A stretch of DNA of 64,000 nucleotides from Hetaerina americana. Lineage: Eukaryota > Arthropoda > Insecta > Odonata > Calopterygidae. The stretch spans positions 39,084,237 to 39,148,236 of the forward strand of contig JAKTNV010000010.1 of NCBI GenBank assembly GCA_022747635.1. The letters run 5' to 3'. The notes under the pieces were generated by a model. That model was not told the DNA's origin, searched no databases, and saw only the letters and a list, made by a program, of their open reading frames with translations. Below, piece after piece: positions 24,001-32,035 of the stretch. The position numbers and the translations under genes were made by a program. Position 1 is the stretch's first letter. Every line of letters begins with the position of its first letter.

Positions 24001-27000
24001 CATTAATTTATGATTTAATTTTGCAATGTATTTCAGAAGTACTTTCAATGAAATATTAAAACTCTCTTGTTTCCTAGTGACTCCTAACAGTGATATTGTC
24101 AAGATTTGTAATAAAGATATTCATTTCCTATGCCAGTTATGGGAAAAAATAGTTAATTGTAACTATTTTCCAGTCGAATCGGCTTGTACTTATAGGTCAA
24201 GGTTATACCCAAATACCCCAGGCCCATAAGTCACTGGATGATTATACAGTAAAAAAAAGTGTGCCTTAAAGGTGAGGAAATACGGTAGTCATTTGGAAGA
24301 GCAGCAAGAGATTCAACAAGATAAATCAGGGATGGTAGTTTAGGAAAGGGAATGCAGAAGTATTAATTGGATTGACAAGTAAGAAGTATCAGGAAGCTGT
24401 AGATAAATTCATAAGGGAAGAAAGGGAGTACTATAGGGAATATGAGTATCCATAAGGGATATGTGAAGCCACCAACAAAAATATAGGAACTGTAAATAAT
24501 AAAAGGTAAAATAAAGCCGGAATTAGAGACAAGATGGTTAGAAAGATAGACAAGAGAAGATGGAAGGTTATAAATGCAGAGTAAGGCAGAAGGAACAATA
24601 AAGAACTCAATAATAAATTGAGATATAGATAAATGAGCAAGAAAGAAGCAAGGTGATCGACTCAGGGCAAGGATATGGAAAACTTGCAGAGGAAGGGTAA
24701 CAGGATGGCTAAAACCATTTCAGGTAGCAAGAACGGAAAATCTGAGCTATCAATCAAAGATAGGTCAAGCATAATAATAGTTGAAAAAGAAGAGATCCAG
24801 GAGAGACAGAAGGAATATACAGAAGAACTTTATGTTAATGACATTACACCAGAAAGCTTAGACATGGAAAGAGAATATGAAATAATTGAGAATTGTAATA
24901 GAACAATTGTATTTATTACAAATTGAGATGGGTCACAAAAAGGACAAAAGAAGCATGGTGGAAGATGCAGTGCAAGGATATGGAAAGTTTGCAGAGGAAG
25001 GGTGAAATCGATGTGCTATACAAGAAGGTTAACACACTATTGGGTGGTAGGAAAGGCAAACCTGAGTTAAAAGTTAGAAATAAGTCAGGTAAATTAATAG
25101 TTGAAACAGAAAAGATCTAAGAGAGGTGGAAGGAATATATAGAAAAACTGTATGGTATAGAACTTTAGCCAGCAAGATTAGACACAGAAGAATTGAAATA
25201 TGAAGTAGATGAGGATAGCTTGGGTCCAGGCATACTTGAAGATGAGATAGAAAGGGCACTAAATGAGATGAAATCAAATAAGGTCGCAGGGGTAGACAAC
25301 TTTCCGGCAGAACTACTTAAAGGTTTGGAAAAATGTGGGAGGAAGAGTCTATATGGACTAATTTGTAGCATCTATGAGGGTGGCATCTGGCTTGAAGACT
25401 TTGTATGATGAATGTTTGTTCATATCGCAAACAAGGTAAAGGCTACATCATGTGAGGACTACAGAACAATAACTTTGATTTTGCATGCAGCTAAGAGGTT
25501 CTCTGGATCATTAACCAAAGGATGGTGAGCAAGGCAAATTATTTCTTAAGGAATGATCAGTTTGGGTTCAAGAAGTGAAGAGGCATCATGATGCCATTGA
25601 AGTAATGATATCACTAATCAAGAGGAATAGAGAATACAATCAAGACAGTTGCCCATTTTGTAGCATTCTAAAAGGCATTTGATACAGTGGATTGGGAAAA
25701 ACCAACAAATATAGTGCCTATTATAAATATGAATAGATTGGAGGATTAGGAGGCTAATCTGCAACCTGTACGTCTCAGACTGCTCAGGTGTGAGCGGTGG
25801 ATACAGAGTTCGGATGGGCAGTGTTATGAAGAGGAGTACCACAGGGTTGTCCATTATCACCTGTGCTGTTCAATGTATATTTGGAGAAAATGATTAAAGA
25901 GGCATGGGAAGAACTGGGAATAGGAATGAAAGTCAGTCAAATTCATAAAATCAGTTAAGTATATTGATGACCAAGCTTTAGTTTGTCAGTCAGCCAAGGG
26001 ATTGCAAGAATTGCTGAGTGAATTGGAAATTCAGTGCAATAGATATGGGATGAGATTAAATGTAAATAAAGCAAAGGTAATGTGGTTTTCCAGAGAGAGA
26101 AAGGCTAAGTTAAATGTTAAAATAGGAGGGCAAAATATATAGCCAGTGGAAAAGTTTACGTATCTTGGAAGTGTTGTGGACCAAAATGGTCAAAGTACTG
26201 GAATGTGAGGAGAAAAACTGCACTAAGCAATGACGTTTTCACAAGGAGGAGGGAGTTGATAGCTGGGAATTGAGTAAGGATGTTGAGAAAAGCCTTGTCA
26301 AAACTTTGATATAAAGTGTAGTTATGTTTGGTATGGAAACATGGTCATTGAAGCAAGATGATCGACATAGATTGGAGGTTTTTGAAATGTGGATGAGTAG
26401 CAGGATGGAGAAGGTGAAGTGCACAGAAAGGAAAACAAATAAGGAAGTGCCGGGTATGGTAGGAGAGGAGAGGGGATTTTTGGGAAAAATCATAATGAGA
26501 CAGAAAAAACGGATGCAAAGCATATTGATTGGCAATGGGATGTTGATTACTGTGATAGAGGGGAGACTTTTTGGCAAACAAGTAAGAGGCAGGAAAGGAT
26601 AGAAATGTTGGAAGGAATGGGGGAGAAAGGAAGTACAATAATATAAAGAGGGGCATATTGTAGAGTAGAATGTTGGGTTATGCTTTGCCAAAAAAATTAT
26701 TTAGTAAATCACTGTCAGATTTTTGAAGCCAAAAAGCACTACATTGACCTTTGGTAATGTGAGGTGAGGCATTTAAACTTTAAGTGCATGCACAAATTGC
26801 ATAATGCCCAGGATACACACACAACTATATATCAATGCTAAATGGTACCTGGTCATATATATGTCACATATATATTAAAATTGTATTAATAAATGAAAAT
26901 AATCTTCTCAGTGCCATTGCAAAACTAAATTCGAAAAGATTTTATTGAATGGAAAAACAATTTCAGTGTTATTGGCTTTATACAGTTCATTAGGAGGAGG

Positions 27001-30000
27001 AGGTTAACTTTTTACTACATGACCAAATTATTGACGAAAAATTGAAACCCCTGTACCTTGTGGTCTCGACTATTTTGTGACCTTTGATCACTCAAAACCA
27101 TTCCGTGAATGTTGTCGATCATTCTGGAGGAAGTCACTTTCACTGGTCGTCCCGAATAATGTTTACCATTTATAAGTTGGCAGTTTTAATTAGTAGTGTT
27201 AAATTTCCAAAGAAACTCAATTTTCTAAATAAACACAAGTTTGTTTGCTTCAACCGACTATAAAAGTGAAACAATGGAATGGATATGGCTGATACTTCAA
27301 CAGCACTCAAGGGAGAGATAAGGTTTACCAAAAGCAAACCTTAACAATTTACACGTGCTTTATCTTCGATTTTCTAAGAGCTTTTTGAAGGAGCCATATA
27401 ATGTTTACTCCTTGTTTTTAGTATTTTTTTCTCCATCAATCACACATTCTCCTCTTTCCTTCTTTCATCAATCTTTCTAAGCATTTCCTCTTATGCATGG
27501 CTTCCTAACCCCTTTTCTACTAACCTTAATTATTATTTCATTATCTGTGCTCTTTATTCTTTGCATGAGATATTCTAATTTTTATTCCATTGTGGCAATA
27601 CCCTTATTCTCATTCAGTAAGTTATCAACTCTCTCCTGGTACTCATTCCGTTTCACCCCAGTTCAGTTTTTTCATTTCATTTTCTTGTATTACTTCCCTT
27701 CTTCATTCATTAAAATTTAACATCACATTTCATGGGCACTACATTATAATCCGAATCTATATAGGCTCTTTGGAAGTTGTGTGAATTAATCACAGTATTC
27801 CTAATCTATGCCAAATCATAACATAGTCTAACTAATATTTTTCTGTATCTCTTGGTATTTTACATGTGTACCAACATCTACATTGCTGTTGGTTATAATA
27901 AAACTATTTCTCCTGAAAAACTCTATAGTTTTCCCCCAAATGGTTATTTCTATCTCCTCACCATAATCTCCCGGCTTTATTTGGTCACTCCCATCTGCTT
28001 TCCAATAATTTTTTTTCTTCCATGTACATTTGCAATCATTTGGCCTAAACGATTGTATATGCTATCAACTTCTCCCTCCTCATGACAGCTGGTTGATATG
28101 GACACCTGTATTGCCTCTAGATTGAATGGGTCTGCTATTATTTCTACTAATATTATTTCATAGCATACCTATTCATTTCCACTACCCTTCTCTCCAGTTT
28201 TCTATTTTCCCTGCCATCTTTCCATTACACCTTGCATAGGCCTAACATGTCTATATTTTCTATTTCTCTTACTTAATGTTTTCCTGTCCTCAGCATCACC
28301 CCAACATTCCTAGTCCTTTTTTTCATTGTGACAATCCTTTTTTGTCTCTTCTTTTCTGCTGACATACATTCAGTTGTACAAAGACTTTAAGCATAATTTG
28401 TTAGGACCAAGGAGGAATTGCTTTTCCTGCTGCCAGGCACTACACTTGGCCATAGGTGCTGAGTCTCATGCCTCTCAGGGCTAATAATCATATTAGGTTC
28501 ATCTCTTCTTGTGAGATATCATTGAAGTAGTTCTTGATTGTCTTCCTCAGAAGTGTTTTAATATAATGCCATTGCTGAAATGGCTACCCCACAGGGGTCC
28601 TTTGAAACGAAAGAACCAAAATTAACTTGTGATAGTTGAATATTTTTCTGACTACAAAATTTTCAAATGATACGATGTCAATTGTGGATCCCTTTCCAAA
28701 CATGAGAGGAGAATGAATGAATAGGTGCTATCTTTGAGTTATGGAAAGGAAGTTTTTGCAGGAAATTCAAAATAAGTAAGGATATGGATTGGTCAAATAT
28801 TGAGAGGTGGTGTTGGGGATGTCTGAAAATGAGCCATCCTATTAGTTGTGAAATTAAAATAAAGTCGATATAAAACAGAATATAAAAACTACTCTGAACT
28901 TACAGAATCTCTTGCTCCTCTGCAGTATGACCACGAGATTCCTCAAGAAGCTCTACAAGCTTCTTAGCCTCTCCATCTTCACCTTGAATGCCATGAAGCT
29001 TTTGAAAAAACTGGATTTCAGGTTTCCAGATGTAGCGCACAAGGTGGTAAGAAAAATAACAAACAGGATCACCAGCAGTTGCATCTCCATGAAAAACTCT
29101 GCTTACACTATACTGTCCATTTGAACTCTGAAATTACGTGCAAATGAGAAGGGTGATATCAGTTCAAGCACCCTGTGGCAATCAACATTTCTTTCAGAGG
29201 TATATCATACAGGAAATACATGACTTATAAAAATGCCAAGTATATGCCCAATCTGGTACATGTATTGAAGATAAATGAAAATTTCAGATATTAAAAAATA
29301 AAAGTTAATAACATGCAAAATAAACGGAAATTTGAAATTTAAACAAAAACAACAGTATCAAAAAATAAATATGCCACTGTTTAACAAACACTTGGGGATA
29401 ACACGACTCGGGATTAAGTTTCTGAGGGCAAGTTTACCCTCGAACATTTTCTCTGAATCTCAATTAGCTCAGCTGAGTATTGAATTTGTAAAGCCCAAGT
29501 TCTATTCATTCTAACCCTTTCTTGTAATTTCCAATAACTAAATATGCTTTTAACCAATCATTTTTACATATCACAACACACATGAGATTTGGTAAACTGG
29601 ACTACAGAAAAATGACACATTTGTACTTTTCTGAGCTAACCTTCAAATAAAATATCGTTAATATCAATGGAAAAATAATTTCGTAGATCCTCAAAAATGA
29701 ATTTTTCTTCTTTTCTAATTTTATATTAATCTGAACTAAACCGAAAATCTACACCAACCTTGATTAGCATAACATCAGCTTCAGATAAGTTGCATCTCCT
29801 GCACTGGGCATATATCTTCCACTGCTTACACCAATGTGAGATGAGAAATGGGATTCCCAACAGCAAAAATGTGAAAATGTAAAACAAAAATGTTTTGCAA
29901 CAACTGTATTTATAACTGTAACATTCCAATTTCCCATGATCTCCCGAATCTAATATTTGAAAGTCATCTCCTTGAATTCGTTCGTAGGGCTGCCTACGGA

Positions 30001-30028
30001 CTAAATGGAACGAAAAAGATGTGATCAT
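1..30028 (-). CDS. ATP13A3-like: P5B-type ATPase (polyamine-transporting ATPase 13A2/13A3-like), N-terminal half in nine exons
   Basis: Nine minus-strand exons (30028-29759, 29127-28904, 21032-20828, 19549-19477, 17375-17244, 10474-10344, 3953-3771, 3632-3444, 88-1) join in frame to about 498 residues, ending at the window edge. Visible P5 landmarks: N-terminal hydrophobic segment (residues ~46-66), the DEYFYYAG transmembrane region, actuator-domain TGES (301-304), the P5B signature PPALP (425-429) in membrane helix 4, the conserved block [12 protein letters not shown], and the phosphorylated Asp468 in FDK|TGTLTE. P5A enzymes have PPELP, so PPALP indicates P5B. Family members are about 1100-1250 residues, so the ATP-binding and C-terminal membrane parts lie left of the window. 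From the family, the protein should sit in late endosomes/lysosomes and export polyamines to the cytosol. ATP13A2 versus ATP13A3 (Drosophila anne) cannot be decided from this half. Confidence 0.95.
785..2030 (-). mobile_element. Decayed Tc1/mariner-superfamily transposon
   Basis: Minus-strand frames give an N-terminal helix-turn-helix stretch ([20 protein letters not shown] near 1770-1860) and the catalytic region: [20 protein letters not shown], then [15 protein letters not shown] (second catalytic Asp near 1210), and, after a frameshift, a 'SPD-NPLDYYVW' type block holding the third catalytic Asp. Several frameshifts and stops make it non-functional. The left boundary near 785 is where transposase-like sequence gives way to a possible terminal repeat; TIRs were not proven. 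Confidence 0.75.
2470..2700 (-). repeat. tRNA-derived SINE (family C)
   Basis: Read on the minus strand, 2695-2620 looks like a tRNA promoter head: an A-box-like GGTAGTTCAGGGG, then a B-box GGGTTCAATTACC. It is followed by a non-tRNA body toward 2470. No second full copy is in the window, so the family assignment rests on the promoter architecture alone. Confidence 0.5.
3444..3632 (-). CDS. ATP13A3-like: P5B ATPase exon 8 (residues 407-469), PPALP signature and phosphorylation site
   Basis: Acceptor TTTCAG|GCTGAA, donor GATAAG|GTATGT. Contains [20 protein letters not shown] (helix 4, substrate-binding PPALP at 425-429) followed by the invariant [20 protein letters not shown] and FDK. Asp468 is the expected phosphoenzyme aspartate; the intron falls directly after Lys469, splitting DK|TGT. 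The intron between exons 7 and 8 is only 138 bp, against kilobase sizes elsewhere in the gene. Confidence 0.96.
3771..3953 (-). CDS. ATP13A3-like: P5B ATPase exon 7 (residues 346-406)
   Basis: Acceptor ATTTCAG|GTCCTT, donor AGAGGG|GTAAGT, phase 0 at both ends. Encodes [20 protein letters not shown], then [20 protein letters not shown] and a hydrophobic helix ending at CIRLFLARG. The 'V-RTGF-TAKG-LVRSIL-P-P--F' block is a hallmark of P5 pumps and leads into membrane helix 3. Confidence 0.95.
4670..5425 (+). mobile_element. Internally deleted mariner-like transposon
   Basis: The plus strand encodes an N-terminal mariner DNA-binding region ([55 protein letters not shown]) and, after about 60 nt, the C-terminal catalytic part ([20 protein letters not shown], then [20 protein letters not shown]). 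The region between, including the first catalytic Asp, is missing, so this is a non-autonomous deletion derivative. The order and spacing of motifs fit the mariner family (D34D type). Confidence 0.85.
5440..5512 (-). repeat. tRNA-like fragment (SINE head)
   Basis: Minus strand reads AGTCCAGGGGGTAGAGCATT (A box-like) and then GGAGGGTCCGGGGTTT (degenerate B box). The stems are too imperfect for a functional tRNA, so it is most likely a SINE head or tRNA pseudogene directly next to the mariner remnant. Confidence 0.4.
6430..6680 (+). repeat. Repeat family A copy 1: tRNA-like module inside an inverted-repeat stem
   Basis: Part of a dispersed ~300-bp repeat with relatives at 38195-38490, 38090-38175, 53840-54010, 54640-54900 and weaker ones at 20270-20400 and 53162-53215. 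The shared order is: TGTTCCTTTAAAGCCCCCA, AATTTCAGAGT (6488-6498), the 72-nt tRNA-like module, ACTCTGAAATT (6594-6604, perfect reverse complement of the first arm), then TTGTTGCATTGAAATGCA. Best read as a tRNA-derived SINE with an unusual stem around the tRNA head. Confidence 0.75.
6509..6580 (+). other. tRNA-like module of repeat A (anticodon-position GGA); not a functional tRNA call
   Basis: A 72-nt cloverleaf can be drawn: acceptor GCCTCGA/TCAAGGC (6 of 7 pairs), D stem GCTT/AAGC, anticodon stem CTCGG/TTGAG with loop CTGGACA (anticodon GGA), T stem TCAGG/CCCGA with loop TTCGAAT. GGA would be serine, but the long variable arm of tRNA-Ser is absent. Repetition at several loci within a larger unit argues for a SINE head. 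Confidence 0.5.
6833..6876 (-). ncRNA. Hammerhead-ribozyme-like motif
   Basis: On the minus strand, CTGATGA is preceded by CTTCAC and followed by a 14-nt segment (TGA/TCA ends), TAAAC, CATG and GTC, then GTAAG, which can pair with CTTCAC apart from one mismatch. This order is that of a type I hammerhead with very short helix III and cleavage after GTC. The core GAAA reads TAAA here (G12 changed), so it is probably inactive. The mirrored arm has a more decayed version. Confidence 0.4.
6976..7000 (+). other. Potential G-quadruplex tract
   Basis: Four G runs fit the canonical pattern: GGG (6976-6978), a 6-nt loop, GGG (6985-6987), TT, GGG (6990-6992), T, then seven G (6994-7000). It lies in a longer G-rich stretch from 6911 and in the loop of the inverted-repeat element. 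Confidence 0.6.
7555..8440 (-). mobile_element. Decayed mariner-like element with imperfect terminal inverted repeats
   Basis: Left end GGGCGGTTCAATAAAGAAAT (from 7558) resembles the reverse complement of the right end (AGGGCTGTTCAATAAACATA, ending near 8437). Interior minus-strand frames show broken transposase blocks, including [20 protein letters not shown] (a 'YSPDLAPCDFFLFPKLK' motif) near 7770-7830. Much of the catalytic domain is absent or shuffled by frameshifts. Confidence 0.65.
8830..9400 (+). mobile_element. Internally deleted mariner-like transposon
   Basis: An N-terminal stub ([17 protein letters not shown] near 8915-8960) is followed within ~60 nt by the transposase C-terminal part: [40 protein letters not shown] and the '[16 protein letters not shown]' tail (9016-9318). 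The second catalytic Asp is replaced: HQGN stands where mariner has HQDN. Non-functional. Confidence 0.8.
9987..10321 (+). repeat. tRNA-derived SINE (family B) with 13-bp target-site duplication
   Basis: The insert (10000-10308) is bounded by perfect copies of ATGAATGCATTAG at 9987-9999 and 10309-10321. The head carries pol III boxes (GAGATGGTGCGGGGGCTAAC and GGGTTCAAATCCCGGC), followed by a ~220-nt GC-rich body ending CTGTCGGTCGCCTCCCCTC. A minus-strand relative lies at 17735-18045. Reverse transcription by a LINE is the expected mobilisation route. It sits in the P5B intron about 22 nt past the exon 6 donor. Confidence 0.9.
10344..10474 (-). CDS. ATP13A3-like: P5B ATPase exon 6 (residues 302-345), TGES loop
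   Basis: Acceptor CTTTTTAG|GAGAAAG and donor GATAAG|GTAATG. Completes the TGES dephosphorylation motif (Gly302 is split across the intron; Glu303 is the actuator glutamate) and continues [20 protein letters not shown], then [21 protein letters not shown]. 'HTLF-GT-V-Q' is the standard continuation in ATP13A proteins. A SINE with its target-site duplication ends only about 22 nt past the donor. Confidence 0.95.
11347..12228 (+). pseudogene. RTE-like LINE ORF, linker and first half of reverse transcriptase
   Basis: 293-codon open frame from [20 protein letters not shown] to the RT finger region [20 protein letters not shown], stopped at a TAG created by the frameshift. A short frame upstream (11204-11434) continues the same protein in another phase. 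The opposite-strand open frames here are shadows. Confidence 0.85.
12229..13265 (+). pseudogene. RTE-like LINE ORF, second half of reverse transcriptase and C-terminal domain
   Basis: Open for 345 codons from [20 protein letters not shown] to the natural stop at 13263-13265; the ATG at 12285 is internal. It holds the GCPLSPLLF and FADD motifs, the primer-grip region, and the tail [20 protein letters not shown] typical of this LINE group. Remarkably undamaged next to other copies here, suggesting relatively recent insertion. Confidence 0.88.
13560..16480 (+). mobile_element. Decayed non-LTR retrotransposon(s) of a second lineage
   Basis: Endonuclease-like pieces come first: [13 protein letters not shown] (13615), [20 protein letters not shown] (near 13915) and [16 protein letters not shown] (near 14060). 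Reverse-transcriptase pieces follow: [20 protein letters not shown] (near 15010) and [10 protein letters not shown] (15150). A second RT start ([20 protein letters not shown] near 15760, then [14 protein letters not shown]) and a tail ([20 protein letters not shown] near 16060, [20 protein letters not shown]) come after. Two RT regions in a row suggest two overlapping copies or a rearrangement. Every frame is broken. Confidence 0.75.
17244..17375 (-). CDS. ATP13A3-like: P5B ATPase exon 5 (residues 258-301), actuator domain
   Basis: Acceptor TTTTCAG|GCTGTG, donor CACAG|GTAATT. Encodes [20 protein letters not shown], then [20 protein letters not shown] and MLT. This is the actuator-domain strand region with the 'LVPGD' and '[16 protein letters not shown]' motifs shared by all P5B ATPases. 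The intron behind the donor (6.8 kb) holds two LINE lineages. Confidence 0.95.
17735..18045 (-). repeat. SINE family B copy 2
   Basis: Reverse-complement relative of 10000-10308: minus strand begins near GATTGAGATGGTGTGGTGGC, contains the B box GGGTTTGAATCCCGG, the shared block CACTTTGAGTGAATA-like region and the end GTCGCCTCCCCT. More diverged than copy 1, and no clear target-site duplication was found. Confidence 0.85.
19477..19549 (-). CDS. ATP13A3-like: P5B ATPase exon 4 (residues 234-257)
   Basis: A 73-nt exon encoding [20 protein letters not shown] followed by RRNG, matching the 'QS-TLR-MV--SV-V-VCR' start of the actuator domain in ATP13A proteins. The acceptor (T-rich tract, CAG|CAAAGC) is strong; the donor GAG|GTCTGT is weak, but it gives exactly the phase needed (G|GC, Gly258) to join exon 5. 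Too short to show as an open frame, so it was found by homology alone. Confidence 0.85.
20270..20400 (-). repeat. Degenerate fragment of repeat family A
   Basis: Carries CAACAATTTCAGAGTGTAAA (the stem arm plus flank) and, on the minus strand, a decayed B box (GATCTGGGTTTAAATTCTG) with AACTTTCAACGGAGTCATC on the outer side, as in other copies. The A-box half is lost or unrecognisable. Confidence 0.6.
20828..21032 (-). CDS. ATP13A3-like: P5B ATPase exon 3 (residues 165-233)
   Basis: Acceptor TTTACAG|GTTACG and donor GAGG|GTAAGC. The exon encodes [20 protein letters not shown], then [20 protein letters not shown] and [15 protein letters not shown]. This is the cation-pump N-terminal region and first two core membrane helices, nearly collinear with human ATP13A sequences (LYG-N-I-V-VKSY...PYYVFQ...W--DEYYYYA...ETRK). 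Confidence 0.95.
21920..22880 (+). mobile_element. RTE-like LINE, APE endonuclease domain remnant
   Basis: Plus-strand frames give the endonuclease in pieces: [11 protein letters not shown] near 21930, the VQVYMP segment near 22295, a 'GDWN' equivalent at [20 protein letters not shown] (22399-22458), [20 protein letters not shown], then [20 protein letters not shown] and [11 protein letters not shown] (SDH catalytic motif near 22680). The order matches APE-type endonucleases. It is probably the 5' half of the copy whose RT starts at 24290, separated by a later insertion. Confidence 0.8.
23040..23510 (-). mobile_element. Penelope-like or related retroelement fragment
   Basis: Minus-strand frame 23507-23250 reads [20 protein letters not shown] then [23 protein letters not shown]. 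'IYRKPT-TD--I---S-HP---K-AA---MINRL' is the thumb-region pattern found in Penelope-like reverse transcriptases. The frame continues with a stop to about 23080. The palindrome at 23043-23072 marks the far edge. Only a few hundred bases survive. Confidence 0.55.
24290..26770 (+). mobile_element. RTE-like LINE copy 2, RT region, heavily mutated
   Basis: Collinear with 11204-13375 at the DNA and protein level but with many stops and indels. Recognisable are [20 protein letters not shown] (25274-25333), [24 protein letters not shown] text near 25990, [20 protein letters not shown] near 26075 and [20 protein letters not shown] (26324). The linker is present twice (24675-24926 and 24923-25120 both carry MESLQRKG...SGS/GGRKGK), a small internal tandem duplication absent from copy 1. 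Confidence 0.88.
27650..28330 (-). mobile_element. RTE-like endonuclease remnant
   Basis: Minus strand shows, in several frames, [18 protein letters not shown] (near 28250), [20 protein letters not shown] followed by a 'GDWN'-like block (near 28060), then [30 protein letters not shown] and YNVV (near 27750). This is the APE domain in correct order, opposite in orientation to the two RTE copies nearby and of a different subfamily. Confidence 0.65.
28904..29127 (-). CDS. ATP13A3-like: P5B ATPase exon 2 (residues 91-164)
   Basis: Acceptor TTTCAG|AGTTC, donor ATTCT|GTAAGT (phase 2). The protein carries [20 protein letters not shown], the family's 'RYVW---FYKL' segment, then an acidic stretch ending in TAEEQEIL just before the conserved LYG-N-I motif of exon 3. 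Exon 1 to 2 is a 631-bp intron; exon 2 to 3 is a 7.9-kb intron filled with LINEs. Confidence 0.9.
29759..30028 (-). CDS. ATP13A3-like: P5B ATPase exon 1 (residues 1-90)
   Basis: Begins [10 protein letters not shown]; an in-frame TAA lies immediately before this ATG, so translation cannot begin upstream in the same exon. It holds a hydrophobic segment ([19 protein letters not shown]) typical of the intramembrane N-terminus of P5B pumps, then [15 protein letters not shown], which matches the 'CPL-EADVVLL' region of ATP13A proteins. The donor is AAG|GTTGGT, phase 0. An upstream non-coding exon is possible but not identified. Confidence 0.9.
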
Positions 30029-31369
30029 TTAAAATATGTTGACATAATATGACTCAATTTTTTCCATTCATTGGTTTTCTCTCGGACAAATACGAAGAAA
30101 CTCTGACAGGGTGTCTTACAAATATTTTCCAAACCCACCTGGCATGGCAGCGTTGTCCAACATTTTAATATTTCTCGTTGCTGCTCAATAAATACATTAT
30201 CCGAAGTTTGCGTGAATGGGTAATATCAGGTAACGTCCCACTTAAAGTCCATACCCTAGAAGTATCATATTATGAGACGACCATATCTAATAAAGTACAC
30301 GATTATTAAAATAATACACTGTTGTCATCCCCAAAAAGAGAGAGTTTTACATATTTCAGGTTCAACTGCTAGTATAAAACGTCAAGAGAATATCAGAAAC
30401 AAGTAATATTATGCAATGAAAACTTAATACCATACGAAAGTAAAATATTGACTAATAATCACCTGACTATTGTAAAATAGTCGAGGTTCAACAGCTCATC
30501 ATTCCACGATACTTCAAACAAATTAATTAAATAATATGTGCTTAGGTGCCATTGCTTATTTACCTTGCGAAGGCTGTTTAAAAGGATTCTACATTTGGCA
30601 TTTTGTGGATTTATTACGAAATCAATTATTCGTGGAAACAACGCAAACGCGTAAGCTCGTTTCACTTGTTTATATTTGAATGATTATATAATCTTCGCTC
30701 AAGAGCGAAATAATGGCAAACGAGAAGTTCGAATAATTTATTATTATTATATTTATTGTGGGTTTTAGATGTTTTCCGGGACGTTTTAGACGAAAAGCAC
30801 GAAACAACAAGTTCCCAAAGTAAAATAAGTAATTAACTGAAGTTAACCCACTAAGAGCACGTACACAACTCCGTTACGGGCGGTACTGAGTATGCCAGTT
30901 ATACCAACACACATATTGTTCCACAAACAATACAAATATATATCTCCCTGACCAGCTTAACAGCGACCATTGTTCTCCCTAAAACTGCCACAGTACACTG
31001 AGTAGAGTACTCCCTCTATGCGTCTGCATACGTAAACCCAATGTGTATGACCTAGTGTAGATCCAGGGCTCCCATTCATGACAACGACACTTGACTGAAG
31101 TTGGTCCACGACGGTAATCGTTTTTTCTATTGGGTTTGCCAAGTATGATTCATTACCTCATAAACAATGACATTTTTATTTTTAAAATGTTCCAATTAAA
31201 ATAAATAGTACTCCCTCTATTCGCCTCGGTACGGAACACCTGTGCTCATGGACCTTGCTCCTTGGGGGCTTACTGTTCTTGACGAGATTCATCTTTTCAA
31301 TTAAGAGTCTGATGAATTTTTCCTCATTATATCTCAGCTATACTTATCGATGTCATGATACTATGTATC

Positions 31370-32035
31370 CATGAAAGAATCGGTGAAAGTGTTAATTTTA
31401 TCGAGGTAGCGGAAGACACGAATTTGATGAAAAAATTGTCGAGGGGCAGTTTCTTCTCTCGTTTCTTTATGCCTCTATCTAATACGTGCAGTACTCTGTT
31501 TACTATCAGGCCCAGCGCCGGATCATTTACTTCCTTATTTTCTACAAGATACGTAAAGCGAGTTTTAACGCCTTTATCTTCACGAAGATGCTCATCCCAA
31601 TGCTTGCTGGGTCTGCGCGACCTTTTGCTTCTTTGAGGAGGGGGATTAAAAACTGCCGCTTTCGGTGGGGGTTTGAGTTTTTTTTGTTCATAGTAATGTT
31701 CGCGTCACTTGTATTCTACCGATTCTAAGGAGACACCTGCTTTTTTTGCTGCTACTTTCCCGGCTCCTTTTTTCCGTTTGGGGGAATCCCCACCCACTCG
31801 TGTGTCCTTTCTGATGTTTTCCTTTTAATTTTGCCAGCTATTACTTGCCCTCCGTACTCCTGTTCAGTTCAATGTCCACTTAAAGAATTTCAATGTCCTC
31901 GTTCATCTACTCCCAGTCCAACAGGGAGTTATATTCTTCTCATTTTGAGAGTCCGCTAAATATTTTCTTTACGAGTCGCGCAGCCTGTCCTTCGTGAATT
32001 TCTCGCTTTTGGGCGATCTTTTTAGTGCTCACTTA
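31370..32035 (-). pseudogene. Decayed protein-coding sequence of unknown origin
   Basis: One minus-strand frame is open for over 110 codons (about 31712-31371), reading KKLKPPPKAAVFNPPPQRSK then RSRRPSKHWDEHLREDKGVK and TRFTYLVENKEVNDPALGLI. Upstream pieces in other frames (STKKIAQKREIHEGQAARLV KKIFSGLSK; SPKRKKGAGKVAAKKAG) look like the same basic, low-complexity protein, interrupted by stops. Codon-like composition and basic clusters suggest a former nuclear or nucleic-acid-binding protein, either a transposon gene or a processed pseudogene. I do not recognise the family. Confidence 0.4.

Larger units (their letters stand above)
21033..28903 (-). other. P5B ATPase intron 2
   Basis: A 7.9-kb intron. 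It holds an RTE-like endonuclease region (21920-22880), a Penelope-like fragment (23040-23510), an RTE-like RT region (24290-26770) and a minus-strand endonuclease remnant (27650-28330). Stretches 21033-21900, 23520-24280 and 26780-27640 show nothing else recognisable. Confidence 0.85.

Noticed and set aside
30957..31142. Minus-strand frame of 61 codons (MANPIEKTITVVDQLQ...) near the P5B start as a possible small gene.
   Set aside because: No homolog recognised, and no evidence of splicing to the P5B exons.
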